A DNA stretch of 64,000 nt, from assembly GCF_008254045.1 (NCBI RefSeq), contig NZ_CP042425.1, positions 8,570,163-8,634,162 on the forward strand, written 5' to 3'. Of this stretch, positions 16,421 to 24,836 are shown one piece after another. The notes beneath the pieces are model-generated. The model was not told the origin of the DNA and did no database searches. It saw nothing but the letters and a program-made list of their open reading frames with translations. The position numbers and the translations under genes are program-made. Within the stretch, counting starts at the first letter, position 1. Every line of letters begins with the position of its first letter. This stretch comes from Limnoglobus roseus (GTDB lineage: Bacteria; Planctomycetota; Planctomycetia; Gemmatales; Gemmataceae).

Positions 16421-16462
16421 CGGACCCCGTGACACCAGCTGCCAAGCAGGTCACGGGGTCCG
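16421..16462. terminator. 13-bp stem-loop, candidate bidirectional terminator
   Basis: CGGACCCCGTGAC at 16421-16433 pairs perfectly with GTCACGGGGTCCG at 16450-16462 around a 16-base loop. It lies 75 bp beyond the stop of the leftward YeaQ-like gene and about 60 bp beyond the rightward fragment at 16359. No U-tract follows, as is common in very GC-rich genomes. Confidence 0.5.
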
Positions 16463-16536
16463 GTCGTTGGTATCGCGCCGCCGTCGCAGACTCAAACCGA
16501 TTTTCGACGGCAGGGCGGACGAGAAAGAGGTTGCGG

Positions 16537-16821
16537 TCAGATTGCGGGTTTGGTGCCGCGGAAGTATCGGACGATGGCGATAAGGGTGGACGCCCCGAGG
16601 AAGGCGACCAGAGTGCTTTCGACCAGCCCGGCCTCCGTCTGGACGATGAACCCGAACAGGAACCCGCCGACGAGCGCCCCGATCAGCCCCATGGCCAAGT
16701 CGCCAATCAGCCCGAACCCCTCGCCCTTCATCACTCGCCCGGCCAGGAAGCCGGCCACGAGGCCCACGACGACCCAGGCGATAATGCCGCCGGGGTTCAG
16801 AACGATCTCCGCGATGAGCAT
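16537..16821 (-). CDS. GlsB/YeaQ/YmgE family stress-response membrane protein, 94 aa
   Basis: Small, three-helix inner-membrane protein of the transglycosylase-associated family. The Gly-rich helices are visible: IIAWVVVGLVAGFLAGRVM, then GLIGDLAMGLIGALVGGFL, then ESTLVAFLGASTLIAIVRY. The motif GxxGDxxxGxxGAxxGG, typical of the family, is intact. Members are induced by stress in many bacteria; the mechanism is unknown. It is monocistronic, and the stem-loop at 16421-16462 may end its transcript. Confidence 0.92.
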   Translation of the reverse strand: MLIAEIVLNPGGIIAWVVVGLVAGFLAGRVMKGEGFGLIGDLAMGLIGALVGGFLFGFIVQTEAGLVESTLVAFLGASTLIAIVRYFRGTKPAI

Positions 16822-17042
16822 GACGCACTCCGAATAGGTTTTCGCACGAACGGGTCGAGCACCCGGCTCGCTGGGTTACAACTTCGCAGCCTGAACACCT
16901 ACGACATTTCACTGCTAGTCCAATGCCGAGACCGCCTAGTTTTCATCCGCTAGCCCCGCCCGCTTGATGCTCGGCCCCTCTTTACCGAAGAAGATCCCGG
17001 GCAGCGACGGACCGCATCACGGCCAGGTCTGGCCTGCCCATT

Positions 17043-17372
17043 TCAACTTCCCGCCGTCCGTCCGATGCTGATCCGCCACCCGCCGAAGTGCAGGGTGCCG
17101 AGTTCGTCGTCCTTCCGGGACGGCACGAAAACGCCTGGGACGAAGTGGTAGACGACATGCCGCCCTTCCTTGGTGTGGGCGAGCACCCCGGCCGCCCTGA
17201 GCACGCCCAGGTGGTGCGAGACGTTGACAAAGGCCCCTCTGATCCGCCGCGCGAGGACGCCGACGGTACACGGGCCACTCTGGGCGATCTCGTGGACGAG
17301 TTGGATGCGAGTGGCTTCCGACAGGGCCGTGAGTTGCTCGGCCAACGTGCGGGCGGCTCGGGGTTCGGTCAT
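17043..17372 (-). CDS. ArsR-family regulator, copy 1, 109 aa
   Basis: Winged-helix ArsR/SmtB-type protein: helices at EQLTALSEATRIQLVHEIAQ, then TVGVLARRI, recognition helix AFVNVSHHLGVLRAAGVLA, and wing HTKEGRHVVYHFVP. No cysteine pair of the classic metal site is present, so the inducer is unclear. The gene is identical base for base, from the ATG to 17050, to the copy at 19494-19816 on the other strand; only the last two or three codons differ (TAGS here). It is unlinked to any resistance gene. Confidence 0.9.
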   Translation of the reverse strand: MTEPRAARTLAEQLTALSEATRIQLVHEIAQSGPCTVGVLARRIRGAFVNVSHHLGVLRAAGVLAHTKEGRHVVYHFVPGVFVPSRKDDELGTLHFGGWRISIGRTAGS

Positions 17373-17375
17373 GGG
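17050..17375. repeat. Left arm of a 326-bp perfect inverted repeat
   Basis: By direct comparison this stretch is the reverse complement of 19491-19816, with no mismatch that I can see. The repeat covers almost the whole ArsR gene and three bases upstream, then identity stops abruptly at both ends. The unique segment between the arms is about 2.1 kb (17376-19490). Confidence 0.88.
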
Positions 17376-17815
17376 GTTCGGGGGCGGGACGGGCGAATGG
17401 AGGGCGACCGCAGGACCTTACCGACCCACGGGGTAGAGGGCAACCCGAACGTGCCAAGGGCCGTCGACGACTTTTTACCCTCCACCCGGGCTCGATTTCC
17501 GGCCCACCATGGAGGGGGAGGGGCGGGCCCCATGCCCGTGAGGCCCGCCCATCGCCTCGGGTATGCCCGGGTGCGACAGGGGCGGGGTATAGCCCGCTCA
17601 CCGTCCCGCCGCTGTCAGGAGTTGCCCGTTTTTTGGATGGAGCTGGAGTATTCAGGATCTCCTCCTTCCGGCCGTCCCGGCGACGGGGCTCGGCGTGCCC
17701 GCGGTCGTGGCAAGCGATCCCGAAGGCATGGTCATTTGTCCGCCGCGGCATACGTTGGCAAGGCCGAGGGCAACGAGCCTAGCATGGGGGACGCCCCAAC
17801 CCCTTCCCCCGCTCG
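17376..17815. other. 440-bp gap without a supported gene
   Basis: Upstream of both the leftward ArsR gene and the rightward receiver gene, so it should contain two promoters. Frames in it are short and Arg/Pro-rich. I see no repeat or RNA gene. Confidence 0.5.
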
Positions 17816-17824
17816 GTGACCCGC

Positions 17825-18415
17825 ATGCGCGTCTTGATCGTCGATGACAACCGGGACGCGGCCGACAGCCTGGCCACCCTCCTCGGCCTCTGGGGCCACG
17901 CCGCCGAGGTGGCCTACGACGGCCGGGCCGGGTACGCGGCGGCCGTCGCCCGGCCGCCGGATTGCGTCGTGTCGGACATCGCCATGCCGGGCGTCGACGG
18001 GTACGAGTTGGCGGCACTCGTGCGGGCCACCCCGTCCCTGCGGCGGGCGCGTCTGGTGGCCCTGACGGCCTACTCGGACGCCGACCGGGCCGCGAAAGTC
18101 GCGGCCGCCGGGTTTTCCCACCACCTGACCAAGCCCGTCGACCTAAACCGCCTGCGGGAGGTGTTGAGCGTGTTGGACAGAATCGAGAACGCGGCCGAGC
18201 GGGCCGCGGCGTTGGCCGAGCGGAACGCCGCCCTCGCCGCCCAGACGCACGAGTTGGCCCAGCGGAACGTCGAGCTAGCCGGGGCAACCAAGGACCTGAT
18301 CCAGGAGGTCCAGGTCGAGGTCCGAGACCTTAAGGACGAGGTGGTCGACTTGAAGGCCCAGGTCACGGACTTGGTCCAGAAGCAGCACGGCGACCAGCCG
18401 CCCGCGGGGGAGTGA
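17825..18415 (+). CDS. Response regulator with C-terminal coiled coil, 196 aa
   Basis: Receiver domain in residues 1-120: VLIVDDNRDAADSLATLL, acceptor in PDCVVSDIAMPGVDG, Thr in ALTAYSDAD and Lys-Pro in HHLTKPVDLNRL. Residues 125-190 form a heptad-rich helix (ENAAERAAALAERNAALAAQ, later VRDLKDEVVDLKAQVTDL) instead of a DNA-binding domain, so output is probably through protein contact or oligomerisation. A GTG at 17816 could add three residues. It belongs to the DAADSLA receiver group and lies inside the unique segment flanked by the inverted ArsR copies. Confidence 0.9.
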   Translation: MRVLIVDDNRDAADSLATLLGLWGHAAEVAYDGRAGYAAAVARPPDCVVSDIAMPGVDGYELAALVRATPSLRRARLVALTAYSDADRAAKVAAAGFSHHLTKPVDLNRLREVLSVLDRIENAAERAAALAERNAALAAQTHELAQRNVELAGATKDLIQEVQVEVRDLKDEVVDLKAQVTDLVQKQHGDQPPAGE

Positions 18416-18515
18416 CGATACACCATGGCGGACCCCGGGCGTGTCTGGCCGAGCGAGAGGTCAACGGGTCAACGGGGTGGCGGTTCCAGCGTATCGCCGT
18501 TCGTCTTGAGTTTGG

Positions 18516-18743
18516 TCAGTGGCGCACATTCGCAGGTGGTGTGGGTAGGCAATACTCCTCGGGCACTGGCCGCAGGATCGGCACATGACCACCCGATCCG
18601 CCCTCGGACTTTCGGACGCTTTGCGGCTCACCGAACCATAGGTTGACGTGCTCTTCTGGCACGCCAGGCTCGCCCTCAGCGCCGACAACGACCGCGAGCC
18701 GACCGTCAAACTCGACGAGATCACCTTTCCGCCACGTTGCCAT
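18516..18743 (-). CDS. Small conserved planctomycete-type protein, 75 aa
   Basis: MATWRKGDLVEFDGRLAVVV opens a small beta-barrel-like segment, followed by GVPEEHVNLWFGEPQSVRKS and a C-terminal VPEEYCLPTPP. I recall near-identical short proteins in Gemmata-type genomes, but no function is known to me. The KGDLVEFDG start resembles small SH3-like barrels. It lies between the receiver gene and the coiled-coil gene, within the inverted-repeat-bounded segment. Confidence 0.6.
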   Translation of the reverse strand: MATWRKGDLVEFDGRLAVVVGAEGEPGVPEEHVNLWFGEPQSVRKSEGGSGGHVPILRPVPEEYCLPTPPANVRH

Positions 18744-19017
18744 CTGTGTTTCCTCTGCCGCCGAACAGTGTATGAGCCTGCGCCGGCGAATCGTTACACC
18801 GGCACTCGCCCCGCCAGATTGGAGCGGGGTGCGGGCTGCGGCGGTTCACGGGCACGTCACCCACTTGGCACTCGCCGCGGACCACGACTGCGGCCGGAGT
18901 CGATCGGCCGAACCCCGTCGTCGGGACCGCGATCGGGCGGCACGGTCAGGATACGCGATATAGCCGATCGGGCGGCCGATTGAGGGAGGAATTGCGGTGC
19001 CCGGACCAGTCGGCTCC

Positions 19018-19284
19018 TCAGGACTCCCTCGCCGCCGATTGCTCGGCCAACGCCGCGAGGTCGCCTTCGATCCCGCGTAAGAGTCGGAGGTTCTCCTCGT
19101 GGAAGAGCCGCAGTGACTCGTACACCCGCCCCACCATCTCCTGCTCCTCCACCAGGGCGGCCGTGACGGAGGCGAGGGAGGCCTCGGCCCGGCGCTTCAG
19201 GTCCGCGCTTTCCTTCACCAACTCGTCGTACCGGGCGCGGAGCAATTCCAGGGACTCTCTCGGCGAGGGTGCGGCCACGGGCAA
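19018..19284 (-). CDS. Coiled-coil protein, 88 aa
   Basis: Almost entirely helical: SLELLRARYDELVKESADLK, then AEASLASVTAALVEEQEMVG, then SLRLFHEENLRLLRGIEGDL. Heptad spacing of Leu/Ala/Val indicates a coiled coil. No membrane segment or other domain. Unrecognised; similar in style to the coiled-coil tail of the nearby receiver, so the two could interact (inference). Confidence 0.55.
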   Translation of the reverse strand: MPVAAPSPRESLELLRARYDELVKESADLKRRAEASLASVTAALVEEQEMVGRVYESLRLFHEENLRLLRGIEGDLAALAEQSAARES

Positions 19285-19490
19285 ATCCTAAAATGCCTCT
19301 ATCTTACACCCGATCGACTCGCGCACCACCGCGGAAGGGCCCGGACTCGTCAAGCAAGGTGCGAACGACCGCGTCCGAATCCTACTTGCTCCCCGCCCCG
19401 TCGGCCGTTATCGTCAGCCGTCGGGGCGTGCCTCTCGCCCACGCTTCCTTACCTACCCGCGAGCGTCGCGCGGGGCTGTGAACGTCAGAA

Positions 19491-19816
19491 CCCATGACCG
19501 AACCCCGAGCCGCCCGCACGTTGGCCGAGCAACTCACGGCCCTGTCGGAAGCCACTCGCATCCAACTCGTCCACGAGATCGCCCAGAGTGGCCCGTGTAC
19601 CGTCGGCGTCCTCGCGCGGCGGATCAGAGGGGCCTTTGTCAACGTCTCGCACCACCTGGGCGTGCTCAGGGCGGCCGGGGTGCTCGCCCACACCAAGGAA
19701 GGGCGGCATGTCGTCTACCACTTCGTCCCAGGCGTTTTCGTGCCGTCCCGGAAGGACGACGAACTCGGCACCCTGCACTTCGGCGGGTGGCGGATCAGCA
19801 TCGGACGGACGGCGGG
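19491..19816. repeat. Right arm of the 326-bp perfect inverted repeat
   Basis: Reverse complement of 17050-17375. At the right end identity stops after GGACGGCGGG; the next bases are GACG here and AAGT in the other copy. At the left end only three bases before the ATG match. No direct repeats or transposase accompany it. Confidence 0.88.
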
Positions 19817-19823
19817 GACGTGA
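19494..19823 (+). CDS. ArsR-family regulator, copy 2, 109 aa
   Basis: Same protein as copy 1 apart from the last residue (T instead of S), with the same winged helix and no evident metal-binding cysteines. Since both copies keep the ATG but have unrelated upstream DNA, they should be expressed from different promoters. This copy faces the methyltransferase gene convergently (57 bp between stops). Confidence 0.9.
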   Translation: MTEPRAARTLAEQLTALSEATRIQLVHEIAQSGPCTVGVLARRIRGAFVNVSHHLGVLRAAGVLAHTKEGRHVVYHFVPGVFVPSRKDDELGTLHFGGWRISIGRTAGT

Positions 19824-19879
19824 GCTACGTCATCGCCCGGGACGCGCCTCGCCCGCGTCGAAGATCTGCCCTTCGGAAA

Positions 19880-21361
19880 TCACACCAACTTCCGGGCGAG
19901 TTCCGGGTCGGCGTCGAGGATCTGCTCGACCGTCACGGGGATGATGGCCCGCTTCGCGCTTCGCAGGAAGCGGTCGATCTCCCGTCGGGCATCGCTCGTG
20001 TACTCGAACCCGACCATGAACCCCTTCGGCCGGTTCTCGCGGACCATCACGGCTTCGAACTGGTCGACGTCCGGGCGGCCGATCTTGTCCGTTTGTTTCA
20101 CCTGGATCGGATACCAATTGTCGAAGATCGTCATCTGCCGCGGCTTCTTCGCCTTCTTCGGCAGGGCGTGCGTCGGGTAGATGCGACCGTCGATGCCCTT
20201 GTCCCCGACCTTCGCCCGGTTGGGGACGCCACCGAGCGAGATGACGGCCCAGTTCTCGAACTCGAAGGGCGGCATCCGGCGGAGCGCGACCGGGTCGAAC
20301 TCCATGCCGATGACGCGGAAGTCCCGATCTTCCTTCAGGTGGCAGACGCTGGTGAGCCGATCGGCCATGACCCGGCACGCCGTCGGGGAGACATCGATGC
20401 CAATCCACCGACGGCCGAGGTTCTGGGCTGCGACCAAGGCTGTGCCGCAACCACAAAATGCGTCAAGGACGATGTCGTCGGGGTTTGAACTCGCCTCAAT
20501 GATCCGCTTGAGGAGTGGGAGCGGTTTCTGGGTCGGCCACCCGATCCGCTCCTTCGCCCCGGCGTGGAGGCGGATATCCGTCCACACGTCCTGCAACGGC
20601 ACGCCCGGCATCTCGTCGAGGTATCGTTTGTAGACCGGCATCCCGGTCTTGCGGAAGACGATCCGGCCTTCTTCCAGGAACTGGTCCATCTTCTCACGGG
20701 AGTAAGCCCAGTGCCGGCCCTTGTACGGCAGCATCCCGTGCCACTCGTAATCCACGTCGCCGCCGCCCTTGTTGGCGGTCAAGTCGCTGAGCCGATACCG
20801 CCTGCCAGTGCCCTCCTCCGTGTACCGGTAGTTCTGTTCGACGTAGTCCGGCTCGAAGGGGCCGTACTTTGGGTTCCAAGTGTAGGCCTTGGATCCGGTG
20901 TAGAAGAAGATGGCGTCGTGGCCCCGGCCGTAGCGCACGGCATCGTTCTTGGCCGAGAACCGCTTCCACACGATTTCGTTCTGGAAGTTGTTCTCGCCGA
21001 AAATCTGGTCGAGCATCACCTTGACGTAGTGGCTGGCGTGCCAATCGCAATGATAATAGAAACTGCCGGTCGGCTTGAGGACGCGGGCCAGTTCCAAGCA
21101 CCGTGGCCGCATGAAATCGATGTACGCCCCGGTCGATCCGTGTCGGTCGTCGAACGTGCGCAGTTCCTTCTTGTCGCCCCAGAACACTTCGTAGTTCCGA
21201 TCGCTGTTGAACGGCGGGTCGATGTAAATGAGGTCGACGGACTTATTCGGGATCCCCTTCAAGACATCGAGGTTGTCGCCCAGGAAGATGCTTTGGGCGT
21301 CCAAGGTGGACGAGAAGAGGTTGCGGGCGGGCTTGGCCGTGAGGGATTTCTTGGAAGGCAT
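19880..21361 (-). CDS. DNA methyltransferase (beta class) with C-terminal Mrr-like nuclease domain, 493 aa
   Basis: Modifies adenine N6 or cytosine N4. From the ATG at 21361, motif IV DPPF is at residues 48-51 (LIYIDPPFNSDRNY) and the SAM motif FCGCGTA at about 302-308, in the order IV then I that defines the beta class. After the methylase fold ends (IGIDVSPTACRVMADRL) about 110 extra residues follow, with GIDG (about 389-392) and PIQVKQTDKIG (from about 418), matching the D...QxK signature of Mrr-like restriction endonucleases. It may therefore be a one-protein restriction-modification enzyme. No separate endonuclease or specificity gene is adjacent. Confidence 0.85.
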   Translation of the reverse strand: MPSKKSLTAKPARNLFSSTLDAQSIFLGDNLDVLKGIPNKSVDLIYIDPPFNSDRNYEVFWGDKKELRTFDDRHGSTGAYIDFMRPRCLELARVLKPTGSFYYHCDWHASHYVKVMLDQIFGENNFQNEIVWKRFSAKNDAVRYGRGHDAIFFYTGSKAYTWNPKYGPFEPDYVEQNYRYTEEGTGRRYRLSDLTANKGGGDVDYEWHGMLPYKGRHWAYSREKMDQFLEEGRIVFRKTGMPVYKRYLDEMPGVPLQDVWTDIRLHAGAKERIGWPTQKPLPLLKRIIEASSNPDDIVLDAFCGCGTALVAAQNLGRRWIGIDVSPTACRVMADRLTSVCHLKEDRDFRVIGMEFDPVALRRMPPFEFENWAVISLGGVPNRAKVGDKGIDGRIYPTHALPKKAKKPRQMTIFDNWYPIQVKQTDKIGRPDVDQFEAVMVRENRPKGFMVGFEYTSDARREIDRFLRSAKRAIIPVTVEQILDADPELARKLV

Positions 21362-21691
21362 GGGGACGGTCGGATCAGGGGGTGCGGCGACCGTGCCGGG
21401 AGTGGTAGTTGGGAAAGCGATGATCGAGGAGGGGAAGACCCAAGGCAAGAAGAATCTGGGATTCTTGAGAGCGTATGAACTAACGTGCAGAACTGATTAT
21501 TCGCTCACTAGTAAGACCGGCCAATCTCAATCTGGAACGTAATTTCGCCCTGATTCGATGCACTCCGAGCACAGGCGTCTGCGACTCAGATCCCAAGGCG
21601 ACGTATCATTTCGCGAGATGGAGCCGGCTCTCGGCGGAACGGCGACCCTTGTCCCACCCCGTTCCCCGCAGTTCGATCGCCAAGTTTGCCG
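21362..21691. other. 330-bp gap between methyltransferase and HTH gene
   Basis: The part at 21470-21545 is clearly AT-richer than the surroundings and could carry the methyltransferase promoter. No gene or repeat was recognised. Confidence 0.45.
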
Positions 21692-22018
21692 TTAGCCCTG
21701 TGCGAGATGATTGGATCGGCGATCCCGTTGCCCCCGCACTCGGCACGGCTGGCCCGCGTACTCCTGAAGCGACTCGATGAACGCCTGGAGGTCGGCGGCC
21801 GTCACCCGGACGAACCGCGGCTTGGTCGACTCGTTCAGGCGGACGGCCCGGAGGCGGCCGGCGGCGATGTAGTTCTGGACCGCGGCTCCCGTCAGCCCGC
21901 CCAGCCGCGCCCCCGCCTCGGCGAGCGTGTACAGCCGCGGGCCGTCGGCCGGGGTCACAATCGGCAGTGGGGCCAGCGGTTCCGCGCTCGCGGCGGGCAA
22001 GGTCGGGGTTGCGCTCAT
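21692..22018 (-). CDS. Excisionase/MerR-like helix-turn-helix protein, 108 aa
   Basis: The core reads YTLAEAGARLGGLTGAAVQN, then YIAAGRLRAVRL, and later RVTAADLQAFIESLQEY, the arrangement of small excisionase-type HTH proteins (HTH, beta-hairpin wing, closing helix). The N-terminal 28 residues are Ala/Pro-rich. It is the last gene of the leftward series 26909 to 21692, and two short palindromes lie just upstream (22050-22123). A regulatory or directionality role in a mobile element is inferred. Confidence 0.65.
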   Translation of the reverse strand: MSATPTLPAASAEPLAPLPIVTPADGPRLYTLAEAGARLGGLTGAAVQNYIAAGRLRAVRLNESTKPRFVRVTAADLQAFIESLQEYAGQPCRVRGQRDRRSNHLAQG

Positions 22019-22049
22019 ACGTCACGTCCTGTTGAAAGATTCTGGAAGC

Positions 22050-22071
22050 CACCGCAAGCGTTTGCGGTGGG
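22050..22071. repeat. Short palindrome, family A
   Basis: CCACCGCAAGC and GTTTGCGGTGG form a 22-bp palindrome with one mismatched pair. It lies 32 bp upstream of the HTH gene and is the first of several near-identical sites up to 27.4 kb. Confidence 0.8.
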
Positions 22072-22103
22072 CGGAGGGTGATCTCGCCCCGTGCCGGGCG
22101 ACA

Positions 22104-22123
22104 CCGCAAGCGATTGCGGTGGG
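22104..22123. repeat. Short palindrome, family A
   Basis: CACCGCAA and TTGCGGTG arms around GCGA. It lies about 33 bp from the previous copy, between the HTH gene and the 152-aa gene. Confidence 0.8.
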
Positions 22124-22132
22124 AGTGCAGTC

Positions 22133-22591
22133 TCAGCACACGGCCGGTTGAGTGAACGCTTCCCCGGTCTGCCAGTGCCACCGGTCCACCTGAGAACCGC
22201 TCGGGCCGTCATCGCCCGCGAACCCGGTCGCCAGTTCGACCGCCGCGACGTCGACCGGCGCGAGGTGTTCGAGGTCAAGGTCGTCGTTCAGGCCGTTGGG
22301 ATTCAGGAGGAGGGGCGGCCGGCACGCGGCCACGCAGCACAGTTCCTGGATCCGCCCGGCCGTCGCGCCCAGGAACGCCGCCGCCGACACGCTTCGCGCG
22401 ACCGGCGTTTCGCCCGGAGTGGCCGCGGCCGCCGGCGTGACCGTGAACGGCACGACGAACGCGCCGCCGGCGTCGCTCAGGTGGAACGTGAGTTGAGCGT
22501 GGACCGCGGGGCCGAACCCGTTGGCCGTGACGAATGTGAGCAACTGCTCCACGCATGCGGCGGCGCGGCGGGTGAGTTGGTCCGGGGTCAT
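22133..22591 (-). CDS. Hypothetical protein, 152 aa
   Basis: From the ATG at 22591: MTPDQLTRRAAACVEQLLTF, a helical start, then a beta-rich stretch (AQLTFHLSDAGGAFVVPFTV) and CCVAACRPPLLLNPNGLNDD near residue 90. The longer frame from 22660 begins inside a perfect palindrome and is unlikely. No signal peptide or known motif. It is part of the leftward series with the 699-aa protein upstream. Confidence 0.55.
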   Translation of the reverse strand: MTPDQLTRRAAACVEQLLTFVTANGFGPAVHAQLTFHLSDAGGAFVVPFTVTPAAAATPGETPVARSVSAAAFLGATAGRIQELCCVAACRPPLLLNPNGLNDDLDLEHLAPVDVAAVELATGFAGDDGPSGSQVDRWHWQTGEAFTQPAVC

Positions 22592-22630
22592 GTCGGCTCC
22601 TGGGGCGGTGAGGGTCGTTGAGATTCCGGG

Positions 22631-22660
22631 GTGACCACCGCAGACGTCTGCGGTGGTCAC
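22631..22660. repeat. Perfect 30-bp palindrome, family A
   Basis: GTGACCACCGCAGAC is followed directly by its reverse complement GTCTGCGGTGGTCAC. It fills the 65-bp gap between the stop of the 699-aa gene (22657) and the start of the 152-aa gene (22591), overlapping the stop by four bases. It is the longest member of the family. Confidence 0.9.
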
Positions 22661-24756
22661 CCGCCGGGGTTCGGGTGGTACCCGCCGAGGGCCCCTGGCC
22701 CGGTGATGCCGTCGATCGGCAGCGGGTTCGTCGGGTTCGGCGGGGGCGTGGCGACCGCGTCACCGTCGCCGAAGAGGGTGGTCGGCTTGGCCTTCCGGAA
22801 CCCCCACCAGATGATGTCGCGGGCGACCGTCGCTCCCGGCAGGCCGTCCGGGTACTGCCGCTGGACCGTTCGGACGATCTGCGGGGGCAGCAGGTCGAAC
22901 AGCTTGGCCGCGTTGGCCGCGAGGATGTCGTACTGGTACGAACCGGCTTTCACGTACCGGATCGCGCCCGTTTCCGGGTTCGTGACGACCTCATCCCCGA
23001 GGTAATCCACGCCCGTCAGGACGTAGTTCGGATCTTCCGGGACCGGGTCGGGAATCTGGGGCGGCACGCCCCATCGGGTGGCCGACCAAATGACACTCAT
23101 CTGTGTCTTCCCGTTGTTGATTCGCACCAGGCAGGACGGCGCACGGTTCCCGTCCGTATGCTGCGGGCCGGCGGAGGCATAACTCTTCAGGCCCGTCGTG
23201 TGACTGATCTTCAGCCGGATGTTGTAAGCCGTGTACGGGTTCGGGGAGTCAACGGGGTCCGGTTTGGTCGGCGTGGCCGAGGTGCCGGTGATCGGGTTGG
23301 AACCGAACGCGCCGAAGGACGTGTCGGCCGACGAACCTCCGCCGCCGGGGATCGGGCTATAGTCGGCCAGAACGGCCAAGGGCACCGCCCCACCGCCGGG
23401 CGAAGTTGAGAGGTTCGGGAAAAAGAAGTCGCGAATGAACTGCTCGGACTCCAGGTCGATGATTTGGCTGTTCGGACCAACCGTTATGGTCGTGCTGCCA
23501 ACGCCACCGCCGCCGGCCGTCGGGCCGGCTGTCGGCGTCTGAGCGGAGCCAGTAAGGGCGCTTGCTGGCTGGCCTTGAGGGCGAGGCGGTCGGGTGGTGC
23601 TGGTGTCTTTCCCGGCCGACGCCACCGGGTCAGCCAAACTCGCGCACGGCTCTTGGAACGCGGCTCGCTCGATGTCGTCCTTCTGCTTCTCGTAAAGCGG
23701 TGGCACGAAGGCCGGGCTACCCGGCCCCTCGAACCCGTACCCGTCGAACAGGTCCGCTCGCAACTTACCGGTGGTGTCGTTGAACTTCTGGGGGTCGGCC
23801 TGAATGGTCTGTTGGATTTCCACCACGTTGTCCATGACCCCGACCCGGATGCGCGTGGACAGGATCGGCGCAGTTTTGCCGTCTCGCACGACTTCGAACT
23901 TCCGCGAGATGTTGGTGATGATACGAAGCGCCTTCACGAGCAGGGCCGACCGCTTGACGCCCTTGGCCCCCTTCATCCGCACCATGCCCACCGCCTGCGC
24001 CGCCGCGTTGTTGCCCGGGTTGTGGAAGATCAAGTCGGCCTCGCACTCCGGGGCGTCGTCCGTCGGCCGCGTGTCGAACTCCTTCTCCGTCCGCGTGTAG
24101 GCGAGAACCAAGTTCCGCGCGTCCACGAACCCGTGCTCAATCGGCTCGATGAGCTGATACCCGTCCCGCGTGCCGTTGAGGTCGGCTTCGTCGAGGATCT
24201 GCCACACGCGCTTGTTCCGGGCCATGTCGGACCGGATCGCAATCAGGCCGTCCGTGGTGAGGGTGCAGTACCCGCGGCGGTCGTACGTCTCCCGCTGGCG
24301 GAACGTGTGCGAGAGGATGACCCGCTTCGGATCCGTCGTGCAAGCGAGCGTGGTGGCCTCGATCTCGACCTCGATTTCAATGCACGCCTCGGCGATCGCG
24401 ATCACCGTAAAGCCCTTGCACTCGGGCCCGTTCGCGATGTCCAAATTCCTGAGCGGGTCGTTGGGGTTGTCCGGGTCACCGACCTCGACCACGACCGTCC
24501 CGAACGGGGCGTACAGGAAGTACCTCCGGTGCCGCATGAGTTCACTTTTCATGCGGCCGAGCGTCTCGGCCGGCGTCTCCCCGGAGATGGCGGGCGGCAA
24601 CCCCTTGGCCAGCGTGCCTTTGACTTTCAAGCTGTGCCTCGTCCCGATCACGTTCATCCCGGGCGGGTCCAAGTACGGGCCGGGGTGGTACTGGCTGACC
24701 GTGTTTGCGAGTACGACCGAACCAAACTGGAATTGGACCGATGACGTTGCCGCCAT
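22657..24756 (-). CDS. Large hypothetical protein, 699 aa, structural-protein-like
   Basis: Unrecognised. Soluble, no signal peptide or membrane helices. Residues 1-370 are a mixed alpha/beta region rich in beta strands (QFGSVVLANTVSQYHPGPYL, FLYAPFGTVVVEVGDPDN, AEACIEIEVEIEATTL). A low-complexity Pro/Gly/Ser/Thr linker runs from about 385 to 440 (TAGPTAGGGGVGSTT), and a C-terminal region of about 250 residues ends VDYLGDEVVTNPETGAIRYV and later GGYHPNPGG. Length, strand content and neighbours (terminase-small-like and Gly-rich proteins) would suit a virion or tail-type structural component; that is conjecture. Confidence 0.7.
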   Translation of the reverse strand: MAATSSVQFQFGSVVLANTVSQYHPGPYLDPPGMNVIGTRHSLKVKGTLAKGLPPAISGETPAETLGRMKSELMRHRRYFLYAPFGTVVVEVGDPDNPNDPLRNLDIANGPECKGFTVIAIAEACIEIEVEIEATTLACTTDPKRVILSHTFRQRETYDRRGYCTLTTDGLIAIRSDMARNKRVWQILDEADLNGTRDGYQLIEPIEHGFVDARNLVLAYTRTEKEFDTRPTDDAPECEADLIFHNPGNNAAAQAVGMVRMKGAKGVKRSALLVKALRIITNISRKFEVVRDGKTAPILSTRIRVGVMDNVVEIQQTIQADPQKFNDTTGKLRADLFDGYGFEGPGSPAFVPPLYEKQKDDIERAAFQEPCASLADPVASAGKDTSTTRPPRPQGQPASALTGSAQTPTAGPTAGGGGVGSTTITVGPNSQIIDLESEQFIRDFFFPNLSTSPGGGAVPLAVLADYSPIPGGGGSSADTSFGAFGSNPITGTSATPTKPDPVDSPNPYTAYNIRLKISHTTGLKSYASAGPQHTDGNRAPSCLVRINNGKTQMSVIWSATRWGVPPQIPDPVPEDPNYVLTGVDYLGDEVVTNPETGAIRYVKAGSYQYDILAANAAKLFDLLPPQIVRTVQRQYPDGLPGATVARDIIWWGFRKAKPTTLFGDGDAVATPPPNPTNPLPIDGITGPGALGGYHPNPGG

Positions 24757-24836
24757 GATTCACCCCTCTAGTAACTCCTACACATTGCCCACTACACAAA
24801 TTCCTGCGACACTGAGAGAACCTCCGAGGGCCTCCC

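Noticed and set aside
17043..17372. ArsR copy as part of an arsenic or metal resistance operon
   Set aside because: No efflux, reductase or other resistance gene is adjacent and the protein lacks the usual cysteine metal site.
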